This document shows, piece after piece, positions 1-9,738 of a stretch of DNA of 64,000 nucleotides (position 1 is the stretch's first letter; each line of letters starts with the position of its first letter). The stretch covers positions 4,702,909-4,766,908 of the forward strand of contig CM077823.1 in NCBI GenBank assembly GCA_039720395.1, written 5' to 3'. The notes beneath the pieces are model-generated. The model ran no database searches and was not told the origin of the DNA. It saw only the letters and a program-made list of their open reading frames with translations. The position numbers and the translations under genes were made by a program. The DNA comes from Liquidambar formosana (lineage: Eukaryota; Streptophyta; Magnoliopsida; Saxifragales; Altingiaceae).

Positions 1-214
1 ACTTGTTCAGCTTGCTCTCTATTTTGGTAGTAAGAAGTTGAATATATATCTAACCGTGCCTAAACATTGTATATACTTATCTAAAATTGTTGTCGGTGTC
101 ACTCTTATTTTCAATATGTATGTTGAATGATGCTGGGTTTATAAATGAGGGATTTCTAATTACACTTTGGTTATTTTTGAGATGTATTATTCCAATCTTT
201 TGTTCTCTAGAGTT

Positions 215-460
215 TGCAAGTAATATTTACACTTGCACCCTAGGATTGGACACTAATAGTGAGCCATGAAGTTCTACCACAATTGATATCTGTCATCAAT
301 TGTTCTTTGAGAATGATAGTAACAAAATTGGAGATGCTGACTAATGAAAAATAAAACATAGTTCCAAATTTAAAGGGGAATTTGGTGCCTGATGATGATG
401 GTAAGCCTTGTTTGTTTGTAGGCTGCTGGCCGTGAACCCTTTTATGTGATAATGGAGATG
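215..460. repeat. Dispersed repeat, copy 1 (partner at 21.87 kb)
   Basis: About 245 bases resemble 21,870-22,095 in the same orientation. Shared pieces include a stretch around ACAATTGATAT, then TTCTTTGA, then GGGGAATTTGGT followed by GTAAGCCTTGTTT. The copies differ by many substitutions and small indels, so the duplication is old. This copy leads straight into a LINE RNase H relic, so it may be part of the same dead LINE. The family is not recognised. The first 200 bases of the window show no gene. Confidence 0.5.
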
Positions 461-472
461 CTGTCATCACGC

Positions 473-660
473 CTGTGGTTAGAATGTGATTCATCTTCGT
501 TTATTCAATGCTTGAGCAATCCTATTTGTATGCCTCCATGGAGGTTGAAAACTCATTGGTTGAACTATCAATTTTATTTGAACCCTATGGATTTCTAGTT
601 TAGTCATATTTTCCATGAGGGTAATGCTGCATTTGATAAATGTGCCAATCTGGGTTTGGT
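473..660 (+). pseudogene. LINE-type RNase H domain relic
   Basis: Reading from CTG at 473 gives a degraded RNase H-like domain of the kind found at the 3' end of plant LINE reverse transcriptases (RVT_3 type). Visible landmarks are LWLECDSS near the start (the catalytic Asp strand), a central WRLKTHWLNY segment, and FHEGNAAFDKCANLGL near the end, matching the usual H.REGN..AD.LA pattern. An in-frame TAG lies in the middle and the catalytic Asp of the last motif is not kept. Nothing of the reverse transcriptase is visible upstream, so this is a short dead fragment. Confidence 0.6.
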
Positions 661-879
661 AATCTCAGAAGACCATGCTTCATTCAGTTTAGGATCCTCT
701 ATGGCAGAAATAAAACCCAACACAGTGAGCCAATATTTGGTTTGATCCTACCATCTCTTAAAGTGTTGGCCATTATTTTTTTCAGGTTTAATACTACTAG
801 CTTCTTCCACTTTTTCCATAATAAATTAAATCAAAGGACAAGAGATCAAAAAATCTGTAAGAAATAAATTTAAAACAAA

Positions 880-1960
880 ATATATTTTCACTAAACAGAA
901 TTTAAATAAAAATTTCTGCACAATTTAATTATAATTGATCACTATATGGCTTTAGATTGTTGCTCACCAAAATGTAGTTACTAAAATGAATTATATGGAC
1001 AATATAACAAACAAGTTGTATAAACAATACGACTAGAATTTTCTCAAAGATATATGCAGGAACTATTAAAATATTTATAAACAAGATAGTACAAAGGATT
1101 TACCAAAACAACAAGACTTGACTAAATTACTAGGACACGAATATATATGGGACACGACTATATATATATGTATGAAAATTGTTTGTACAGTTTTATGCAG
1201 AAAATTAGTAGAAGAATTATTTATAAACAAATATAATATTTAATTATTCACTGTTTGTTGCTATAGATTGTTGAGAAAACTGTGAATAATTAAACATTCA
1301 AAACCATTTGTATAAAACAAGAACCATATAAATTAGAATAAACATAAATTAATAAAAAAATTAAATAATAATTAAGAGAAGAATATGGCTTGGGAAATCC
1401 ATAAGTCGTGGCACTCGCTGTCCTAGAGCAACATATGTCTCCATACGTGCAGGTTATTGCGGTCGTACACTATTCCAAGATAAAACCCAGGGCGTTTGAT
1501 CTACGATGCAAGTTTTGCAGCAGACAAATGCCAAGATGTATCAATCACCCAAAATAAAACAATAATATTTGAAGATAGTTGAAGACAATAGGAAACAGAT
1601 GGAGAGAAAAAGAAATCAAAGAGGGAGAGAAAGATATGGTTGCTAGTTATTTCTGTTTGTAGAAACCTTAAGAATAAATAGACATGTAGAAGTCTATTTG
1701 GGAAGAGATACAACGTTAGGTTTTTAAAACCCGAAGGTATCTATTATTTAAATAGGTGGTGTTTGGTTTCAAACCGAAAGACGTAACCTATTGGGAATAA
1801 AACTGTCAGAAACCTAAAAGAATAAAACTATCTTTGTTTGGCCCAAACTAGCACTTGATATTCCAAGGAGTCTGTGAAAGCCCAAACAAAATACACACAT
1901 AAAAGAAGCCTCATAAAATTAAAATAAATAAAGAAATAAAAACCATAGGAGATAGAATCA
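880..1960. other. AT-rich stretch, no gene seen
   Basis: No coding region, RNA gene or element end is supported. The part at 1,385-1,530 is less AT-rich and looks like retroelement-derived spacer, but I could not place any boundary or homology. Confidence 0.5.
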
Positions 1961-2014
1961 AGTTTTGAAGCTTCTAGGAAAACCTCTCAAGTTTTCAACA
2001 AATTTTTTTTTTGA

Positions 2015-2109
2015 AGAAGCACCGAAGCTCTTTCCTTTTAGGTGTTTCGACCTTTTTTTTTTTTTTTTTAAAGAAGCACCGAAGCTCTTTCCTTTTAGGT
2101 GTTTCGACC

Positions 2110-2145
<36 letters not shown>
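2015..2145. repeat. 56-bp tandem duplication ending in T/A runs
   Basis: A unit containing AAGAAGCACCGAAGCTC and TTAGGTGTTTCGACC followed by a T run occurs twice, at 2,015 and 2,071. It ends in a T run that flips into an A run near 2,131. The apparent Phe/Lys-rich open frames over it are low-complexity artefacts. Confidence 0.75.
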
Positions 2146-2146
<1 letters not shown>

Positions 2147-2697
2147 AAAAAAAGAATGTTGCGTCGCACTGTTATTTGTTTCCCCTAGTTCTAGGTTGCC
2201 TATACTAACTTCAAAATTTTTAAAGGCCTATTTGCAAATTGCAAAAATTGGCATTTTTTTTTCACTCCTTTGGAGCTCTTGTTTTTAAGTAAATAAACTT
2301 TCAGCTGTTCTGGAAAACAAACTTGTGTTTAGTCCACCAAATTTTCTGCACAAGGCTATATAGATTCATAGGAGTGTAGACTTACCTTGTAGTGATGAAA
2401 TACAAACTGGACTAACTCATCTTTTAACTGACCAAGCTTTTACTATTGAATTGCCTAGTTAGTTGCTCGTTGCCACAGATCCATCGCATAATAGAAAGCA
2501 TTGTTAGGCCTCTTTAACATTATAACCCCATCAAATATAGTGGACCATAACCATAGTCCATAACCAGTAGAAAAGCATTATGCATGGGGACAATAATTTA
2601 TTTTTGGTTAAAAACGTACCATTACTCTGTACTTTAATGTTCGAAATGAAATGGTGATTAATCAGTCTACATTTACATCTATTGACATTGAATCTAT

Positions 2698-3809
2698 TCA
2701 ATTACATGACAAAGTTGTTGATTCTGCTGAATTTCCAGCAACCATTTGCTCCCTAACAGCTGAATCTTGAGGATATGAAAGGAGCTCAGGAGGCATTTGT
2801 AGGGATTCAACTTCACCTTCAAGCATTTCTACTGCTTTTCTCATTGAAGGACGATCGGCTGGTTTTAGCTGTATGCACCACAACGCAACTATGATAATTT
2901 TTCTTGCTATTTTCTTTTCATCCTCAGTTACACCTCTGATTTCTATGTCTGCTCCCCTATTGAACCGATCATAAATCCATGATGGAAAGTATATTTGGCT
3001 CGAATGCTCTACAAAAGCATTCAAATTCTTCCTTCTTCCTGCAATTTCCATCAATAACTTTCCGAAGCTATAAACATCAGCCTTATATGAGATGCCTCCA
3101 ATGTTTTTGTAAATCAATTCAGGAGCTATATATCCAATAGTTCCACGAGCCGTAGTAAGAGAAATGGTATTATCATTCACCTGATACAACTTTGCAAGCC
3201 CAAAGTCTGAAACTTTTGGGATGAAATTTGCATCTAGCAAAATATTGTGTGGCTTGATATCAAAATGTAAAATTTGCATGTCACAGCCTTGATGTAAGTA
3301 TTCTATCCCTCGAGCCACTCCGAGGGCAATCTCATAGGTTTTCTCCCAACTCAAACAAATACTACTTTCTCCTTCGGAAAAAATAAACTTATCAAGAGAC
3401 CCATTAGTCATGAAGTCATACACAAGGGCATGCTTTGATCTATCAGAACAAAATCCAATGAGTTGCACCACATTGACATGATGAATCCTTCCAATGGTTG
3501 CAACTTCATTGATAAAGTCTTGCCCGTTAGATTTTGACTTTCCCAGCATCTTTACTGCTACAAGTTGACCACTTCGAAGCTTTCCTTTATATACAGAACC
3601 ATAGCCTCCTTCACCCAATTTGTCCTTGAAACCTCTAGTCATCTTTCTTATCTCTGAATATGAGTACCTAATTGGCATGAGATTATTTTGACTTTGTAGG
3701 AATTCTTCAATAGTGTCATCCATTGACAAATGCCTCCTCCGCCATTTGTAGATCAAAAAAGCCAACAAGCATGGAAGCCCACATGAAGCCCTTGCTGCAA
3801 TGAGAAATA
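2698..3809 (-). CDS. Transmembrane and kinase exon of an LRK10L-type receptor-like kinase
   Basis: This is the last exon of a rust-resistance-kinase-Lr10-like (LRK10L) receptor kinase, a plasma-membrane Ser/Thr kinase. The open frame runs up to 3,825, but I start the exon at 3,809, after a CTTCTAG acceptor. In the frame counted from 3,825, a transmembrane segment lies at residues 8-27, followed by the stop-transfer run KWRRRHLS. The glycine loop is GEGGYGSV (71-78), the ATP-binding lysine is in VAVK (K92), the catalytic loop is HFDIKPHN (187-194), DFG is at 207-209 and APE at 234-236. Phe before the catalytic Asp makes it a non-RD kinase, a class often tied to immune receptors. All catalytic residues are present and there is no stop. 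The frame joins in phase to micro-exons at 4.9 or 5.3 kb and to the ectodomain exon at 8.9-14.65 kb. That exon is broken by a retrotransposon, so the whole gene is probably dead or makes only truncated products. Confidence 0.9.
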
Positions 3810-3984
3810 CTAGAAGAAAAAACAAATTAAAAAAAAAAAAGAAAAAAAGAAATCATGAGAAAAGCATGAATTTATCCACATCTATCACTGGTTTAGTTAA
3901 TTGGAATCACGGTTTTTCACCGTTTTTCGGGTAAGGGACAAGTTTTTGAAACACACATTACACATTAAAAATAGTGAAAAATGT

Positions 3985-4118
3985 TATTCTTTCTTTTTCA
4001 GACAAAAAAGAGACCCTTTAATATCAACAATTGGGTATCAATGCTTTTCCATAAACTTGAACCCAAGATCATTTACTTAACAAGTGAGGCAAATGTTACT
4101 AGGATACCTTGTCATCGG
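3985..4118 (-). repeat. SINE-like repeat, copy 1
   Basis: One of four related copies of about 140-165 bp (others at 4,205, 26,215 and 30,630). On the minus strand the order is a GCCGATGGCA-like head, a TAGTCTAGTGGC-like A-box region, a GGATTCAAGC-like B box, a TTGATATTA segment and a tail near TTGTC with A-rich sequence. This copy is the most diverged. The internal pol III-like boxes and A-rich 3' end fit a plant SINE. Confidence 0.55.
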
Positions 4119-4204
4119 CCCTTGCACTTGGTGTAGGGCCCTTATTAATCTAGGTATTATTTCTGATTATTTTTGTTTTTTTTGGGTCCTACCACAAGGG
4201 TTAC

Positions 4205-4372
4205 AATTGTTTGTTTGTTTAGTTATTTTTTTCCTTTTGACAATCGATAGAATTTATTAATTATCCTAACCCCCTAATGATAGTCTAGTGGCATGCTTCT
4301 TCATAAGCTTGCACTTGAGATCGCTCACTCAACAAGAAAAAAGAATGCCACTAGACTATCATGCCATCGGCG
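4205..4372 (-). repeat. SINE-like repeat, copy 2
   Basis: This copy is better preserved. Read on the minus strand it begins near GCCGATGGCATGATAGTC and has TAGTCTAGTGGC (A-box-like), then CTCACT and AAGCTTATGAAGAAGC. It ends in TTGTCAAAAGG and an A-rich tail. A target duplication could not be fixed. Confidence 0.6.
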
Positions 4373-4921
4373 GTTACAATTGATTTGGAGCCCTCATTTT
4401 TTGTTACAAATTGGGGGCCCTCAACGGTTGCTTCACTTATTTCACTTCAGGACTAGCCTGTGTAGATGTTGGGAGGGTTTCATAGAAGAGAATTTGTGAA
4501 AGTGAAAACTAGGTTCTTTCTATATTATAGTTGGTTGATCTATATGGTGCAGAATTCCGATCGTACCACCTATGGCTGTGGACATGGGAGTTGAACTGTG
4601 TAATTGCTTGTGCTGATTGCACTCTTGTTTTTTTATTGGTTCATTTGTTTTGGTTTGTGATTGCCTTGATATTGGTCACATGGTTAGTTCGTATATCATA
4701 CTCCCCATTTTGATTGTGGAAAATGCATCAATTCGTAGCACATTTCAACTTAATGCCCAGGGTCATTTGGTGTTGTAATGAAAAAGAAAGTTTGTGGGTG
4801 ATATCATTTGGCAAAAAGGGTTCAGCTTGTATGGCACTACTCATTATTCTAGTTTTAGTGATAAAAGTATTTTGCGTAGATATTTGAAGTCTAATGGTCA
4901 AGGAAAGATTTGATGCCTTAC

Positions 4922-4957
4922 CGATGCCCATGCCTCCAAAATAAGAGGAAGTTAATC
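4922..4957 (-). other. Candidate micro-exon A of the receptor kinase (36 nt)
   Basis: On the minus strand a 36-nt segment is bounded by TTTCAAACAG (acceptor) and GTAAGG (donor). The ectodomain exon ends in phase 1 at 8,915 and the kinase exon at 3,809 needs one preceding base. A 36-nt exon preserves this phase and adds LTSSYFGGMGI before the transmembrane stretch. LRK10L genes often have a very short exon here (family knowledge as I recall it). Two related segments lie at 5,309 and 7,142. Splicing is inferred, not shown. Confidence 0.55.
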
Positions 4958-5235
4958 CTGTTTGAAACATTACAAAAGAAAAGAAAATAAGATGTGAGAT
5001 GGAAACAGACTGAAAAAAAGTCTCAAATTCAAGGAAATAAGAAATAAATGTGGGGAAGTGTATTATTTCTGGCTTCTATCTCATGTGGACTCCCAATTCC
5101 GACTGATGCATGTATCAGTGGAAGTTTTGTACTTAATACCACAATGGTGGCCATTTTAGTTTTGAAATGGAAAAAGGAAAATCTGTTGGATAAAAGGAGT
5201 TAGATGAAAAGCAAAAAAAAAAAAAAAAAGTTGGA

Positions 5236-5350
5236 GTGCATGTCACTTTAACCATAAAAATTAATCCTGTTTGACAAAAAAAAAAAAAAAAAAAGGATTA
5301 ATCCTTACCGATGCATATCACTTTAACCACAAGAATTAATCCTGTTTGAA
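5236..5350. repeat. Short tandem duplication around micro-exon B
   Basis: GCATGTCACTTTAACCA at 5,238 recurs as GCATATCACTTTAACCA at about 5,312, each followed by AATTAATCCTGTTTGA. The left copy keeps the acceptor side but has lost the donor, so it is a dead extra copy of micro-exon B. Runs of A separate the two. Confidence 0.65.
5309..5341 (-). other. Candidate micro-exon B of the receptor kinase (33 nt)
   Basis: It has the same flanks as micro-exon A: TTTCAAACAG before and GTAAGG after on the minus strand. Its 33 nt also keep phase 1 and would add LILVVKVICI, a more hydrophobic stretch than A, directly ahead of the kinase exon. The flanking introns resemble those of A for more than 100 bp (CTGTGAGATAGAAAC here, ATGTGAGATGGAAAC in A). 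A and B therefore arose by local duplication and could be alternatives. Confidence 0.5.
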
Positions 5351-5649
5351 ACATAACAAAAAAAACAAAAACAAAAACAAAATAAGCCTGTGAGATAGAA
5401 ACAAATAGAGAAAGTGCTTCGAATTCAAGGAAAGAATTTAATATAAAGGTGGGAAATTGCCGTTCTTTCACTACCAAATCCTACTGATGCTTCATTGGCA
5501 TTTTTGATACTTTGTGCCACAATCATGGCCTTTTTGGTTTTTAAATGAAAATGAAAGCCGATGAGTGACAGCAGTTGGAAAAAGTAGGAGTGCAACTTAG
5601 GCGAATAAGAGAGTTGGACAGGGCCAGGAAAATGATTTTCCGAATTCAA

Positions 5650-7130
5650 TTTGGATTATTAATGGTCTGAGGTATCATGCAACCCTCCCAACCCCAAGCC
5701 GGAATTCATGTATATACATTATTTGACATTAAACAAATAACTAATTAACAATATGCCTGTTAAATTTATATTTTCACTCAGGGCAAAAATGTCAAATAAT
5801 TAACCTATATGCAGAAGATTAACCAACCTTAGGCAGTTGTGGAGACGTTAATTAATTACTTTATGTTAGTAGTACTAATTTTTTACCTTGTTCCATTTTT
5901 TTGTGTGCGTGAAGAATATACATGTTACTTTGTTTAGAAAAGAGCGTTGTCCATGTTTAAATATAAAATTATCCAAAAATTAATGTCCCCCCAGCCCGTC
6001 CAGGTTGATCGGAGCAACCCTAGTTCAGTACAATTAGGGCTGGTCATGGGTAGAGGACCTTGGGTTTATATATGAATAAGCTGGTTGGGCATGGGCTGAG
6101 GGTTTATCCCATTAGGTTGAGCATGGGTAAAATAATTTGTAGTTTTTTCCTTGGATGAAAAACAAAGTAACTCATGGCCTCGAATATATTGTAGATTTTA
6201 ATTAGTACTTAACTTAGTAAATATTCGTACTATACCCATATAATACACGTACGTACGTACGTAATTTTTTTTGAAACTCCTGTTTGCCGAAAAAAGTTCA
6301 AACATAATTAAAAATACTCGTTTTTTATTTTTTATAACAAACGTTTAGTTCACGTATTTAACGTATTCGGTATTTTACTTATGTTAAAATACTCTTAATT
6401 ATATTGTTGACAATTTGACTCTTATTATAATCATTGATAATATTACTGCCAATATTTAAAATATCTTGATTTTGTTAAATTAAGATTTAATTTATAATTT
6501 TTCTATTATAATTTCTTATCTCTTTATATAATTTTTTGGGTTTGTTAAAGATTAGATGATTGTACTTATTTTTTTACTATGTAGACCACGTTTCATATGA
6601 TTTTAGAACAAAAATGATAAAATAATTTAGGAAATGGAAATGTGAAAACATATATTGATCAAGACTTACATATTAATTTTTAGTCATCTTTTAAGTCAAA
6701 TTCCTACGTCTTTGATTCTTTCTAAGCAAATGTACAAAAAATAAAACAAACTAAAATAATAAAATTGATTATTATTTATATGTGATTATTTTCTAACAAA
6801 ATTTTACGAATAGTTAAATAAAACAATATAAAAATAGCGATTAATAGTGATATACTAAATGAAATAACGTAAAATACTCGTGTATTTTTTGTCATGAATT
6901 TTTAATTAAAATTCATATTGTGCCTGTATATGCTCATATTCGTATTATTTTCATTTCGGTTATTTTATACCTAATTTTTCATCATATTTTTGTCAAGAAA
7001 AACCAAATTGTACTCCATACATATGCCATCCTGTATTGTTCCATACCATATTTTACTAACTATGGTTACTTAATGGGTTATTTTTTGCATATTAAACCTT
7101 TATCTCATGGCTCCTAAACAAGGAAAGAAG
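5650..7130. other. Intronic AT-rich stretch, no gene seen
   Basis: This lies inside the large inferred intron of the receptor kinase. It is very AT-rich with many short stops, and there is a small TACG repeat near 6,250. No coding region or element end is supported. Confidence 0.5.
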
Positions 7131-7141
7131 CAGTGACTTAC

Positions 7142-7178
7142 CGGTGGCTATGCCTCGACAAAGGATATATATATAGTA
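7142..7178 (-). other. Candidate micro-exon C, out of phase (37 nt)
   Basis: This is the third copy of the micro-exon unit, again with TTTCAAACAG upstream and GTAAGT downstream on the minus strand. Its 3' half, GAGGCATAGCCACCG, aligns with GAGGCATGGGCATCG of copy A. At 37 nt it shifts the frame, so its inclusion would end translation early. A CT/GA microsatellite lies about 110 bases upstream of it on the minus strand (7,287-7,315). Confidence 0.45.
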
Positions 7179-7789
7179 CTGTTTGAAACATAACAAAAAA
7201 AACACGAAATAGGATGTGAGATGGGTTTAGATTGAAAAAATGCTTCCAATTCAAACAGAGAAATATAAAAGGGTATGTGTGTACGAGAGAGAGAGAGAGA
7301 CAGAGAGAGAGAGAGTCCTCACACAAGAAATATTCTCGAGATATCCAGTAGCCTGCACAGCCCACGGCATGAATAACATCAGCATACTAAAGGAGTTGAA
7401 TCTAGCTTAAAGCTCTTAAAGATGAAAGAACAGAAAATTAGAGAATCACGGCATGCCCCTTTTTTTTTTTTTTGGTGGTTTTTTGGGGATTAGCATCATG
7501 CCTTTATGCATGTCTTGGAAAAAAAATACTACGACCGAAAACTTGGAATCTTATGAATGGTCGCATATGGGGTTGGAATGGGTACAGTAAGATTTTAATT
7601 TTTTTCCTATTCCGTAATCCTTTTTCTTAAAAAAATGCTCCATTTTTTTTTTTTTTTTTTTTGGGGATTGGATCCATTACTTCGATTGATTGTATAAAAT
7701 TTCAAAAGACATGATACCTAAAAACAGGGGCAGACAGGATTTTATTCGAGGTTGTGCCACTTTTTAGTAATTGTTAGTATTTTATCTTA

Positions 7790-8215
7790 GGGGTGGCAAT
7801 AGCTATTATCATCACAAAATTTCTTAAGCGACCCCCCACTAATTTTAAACTTTTAAGGTTTTTTTATAAAATATAGAAGCTTTCATGAAAACTGACCATG
7901 TTTTCGTTGTCTACTAGAAAACATTATTTTAAACAACTTTGTAAAAGAAAATTTTCCTAAAATCTATAATTTAAGCAAACTTTTTGATCATTTTCATGAA
8001 AAATTCTGTAAAAATGAAACAAAAATTGTAAATGCTCACTTAAACGATAGATTTTGAAAAAACTTTTTTCTACAAAGATGTTCAAAATGATATTTTCTAG
8101 TAAACAGCGTGGTTAGTTTTCGTGAAAATTTTTTATATTCTTCATAAAACTTCAAAAACTTAAAATAAGTAAAGAGGGTGATTAAAAAAATTTTGTGGTG
8201 GCAACAGCTTGCCCC
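7790..8215. mobile_element. Foldback MITE, Mutator type, copy 1 (complete)
   Basis: A 426-bp element is flanked by perfect 9-bp direct repeats TTTATCTTA (7,781-7,789 and 8,216-8,224). Nearly the whole element is an imperfect inverted repeat with arms of about 200 bp. The left arm starts GGGGTGGCAATAGCT; the reverse complement of the right end starts GGGGCAAGCTGTTGCC. TCATGAAAACTGACCA on the left pairs with TCGTGAAAACTAACCA from the right. The 9-bp duplication points to Mutator-type transposition. It lies inside the receptor kinase intron. Confidence 0.85.
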
Positions 8216-8224
8216 TTTATCTTA

Positions 8225-8840
8225 GTTCTAAGTGTTGAAGAAATCAAATGCCTTGTGCATGTAGGAAGCTAGTTTTTTCTTTTCCTTCACAATAACTGAA
8301 AGAACATATTACACTAACTATACATATAAAAGGTTTTATTATTGGAGCTAGTGTTCTATTAGATCCCAATAAAAAAGCCAAATGGCCAACTACATGAGAG
8401 CAGACACCAAAACTTAAGTTAGGAGTAAAATGAAAAAAAGAAAAACTCAAAAGTTGAGGGTGTGCATGTGAACCTCTTCAATTATACATAGGTCCGGCTC
8501 TGCCCAAAATTGCTTTTTTTTTTTTTAACAAAAAATAAAAAATTAAGCAGCTTAAGCATGATAGACAAAGCTAGAATTCCAGCAAGCTAAGTTACACCCA
8601 AGCCCCTTTAAATCATGTGTTCTCAGTTCAAGTATAATTAATCAAAAAGGAAAAAGAGATACAAAGAGAAATCAACTGTGGATTTTCAGTCATAAAAGCA
8701 AAAATTCAGGACAAATTCAAACCATTAACAATTGGTTGTGAATTCATAAACAATTCTTAATTTTAAATCTCAAATTGTGTTTCTTAATGACATAAAGGTA
8801 TTTAAAATTCAAATTTCACAATGCAAATTTATATATTGTT
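8225..8840. other. Intronic stretch, no gene seen
   Basis: Between the foldback element and the ectodomain exon I see only AT-rich intron-like sequence. Confidence 0.5.
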
Positions 8841-8914
8841 ATCACATCATTTGGATATTAACTTTAGGAAAATAATTCGGACAAATAACATTTTCCAATA
8901 TAAAAAAATCTTAC

Positions 8915-9237
8915 CCAAACCCAGACACTCGAACTTGGAATCAGAGATCCTGTAGCAGTATTGTCCTATTGCCTTGCACATTCTGCAGTGAATGTGAGAA
9001 AACGAAAGCTCAACACCCATAAGCAACACATTTTGCAAATTGTACATTGAACGGTTGCTGAATTCCCGCACAGCCTCCAGTTGAGTCACAACTGATACCC
9101 GAATCCCACACGAGGACGGAACATCTCCAACCTTGGAAACTCCAACAATTACTGCACAAGTTTTGGTTTGCAAAGAGGCAGAGCCATTGATGTCGCAAGG
9201 AATAACATGAGGATTGTAAGAAGAATTGACTGGCTTT
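8915..9237 (-). pseudogene. Receptor kinase ectodomain exon, 3' part, cut off by a retrotransposon
   Basis: The second half of the first exon of the LRK10L gene reads on the minus strand from 9,237 (including the target duplication) to a GTAAGA donor at 8,914-8,910. It encodes a Cys-rich extracellular stretch with CDINGS, SSCGI, a CRMC pair, GQYCY and FECLGLG. These fit the C-terminal half of the ectodomain of GUB_WAK/WAK-associated receptor kinases. Removing the insertion and one copy of GCTTT rejoins it in frame to 14,233-14,652, for a combined exon of about 742 nt (247 residues), a normal size. The in-frame extension past the donor is intron read-through. Confidence 0.85.
9233..9237. repeat. 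Target site duplication of the copia element, left copy
   Basis: GCTTT stands immediately before the left LTR and again at 14,229-14,233 after the right LTR. Five bases is the usual duplication length for copia integrases. Confidence 0.95.
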
Positions 9238-9637
9238 TGTTGTGCGGAAGCGCGATAAACAAACAATTTCTATGGTGGTGGAAGTGATTAATCAAACAAA
9301 ACAAGTGAATCGATCTAAGCACAAAAATAAACAAGCACACAAAGAAAAGGAGACACAAGATTTACGTGGTTCAGCAAGATGCCTATGTCCACGGGCAGCA
9401 ATGATCAATCCACTATGTGTTCAAGAGAATACAAGAGTAAGAATACTCACAAAATCCCTAGATCCCCTTTACACCCAATGACGGCTCCCAAGTGGCTCTC
9501 CTTGCATAAGGATGAAACCCTAAAAATAACCCCTTATATAAAGTGGGTTATAACATAAGTGAGCGGGTCGGGTTGGGTCAAAAAAACCCAACTTAACAAA
9601 ATGGGTTAAAAGAAAGAATTAAAGACAAATTCCAACA
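9238..9637 (-). repeat. 3' LTR of the copia element
   Basis: This 400-bp copy is the 3' LTR because the element reads right to left. It is bounded by TG and CA and abuts the target duplication. Confidence 0.94.
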
Positions 9638-9660
9638 AATCTCCACCTTGGCTTGAATTC
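9638..9660 (-). other. Polypurine tract of the copia element
   Basis: On the coding strand the sequence just before the 3' LTR is AAGCCAAGGTGGAGATT, the purine-rich primer for plus-strand DNA synthesis. AGGTGGAGATT is a common form of this tract in plant copia elements. Confidence 0.8.
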
Positions 9661-9738
9661 AACCAAACCATCCAAACAAAGCAAACAAATCATCACTGCC
9701 TCCAAATGCGCCCTTAGGCACCATACACCTGTAGGTGC

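Noticed and set aside
1380..1960. Possible endogenous viral or retroelement promoter region
   Set aside because: The less AT-rich phrases are suggestive only; no LTR end, primer site or coding motif was found.
1965..2288. 107-codon Phe/Lys-rich open frame
   Set aside because: It is a translation of a tandem repeat with T and A runs, and two overlapping frames are equally open.
9242..9481. 79-codon plus-strand frame at the left LTR
   Set aside because: It lies wholly in the LTR and runs opposite to element transcription.
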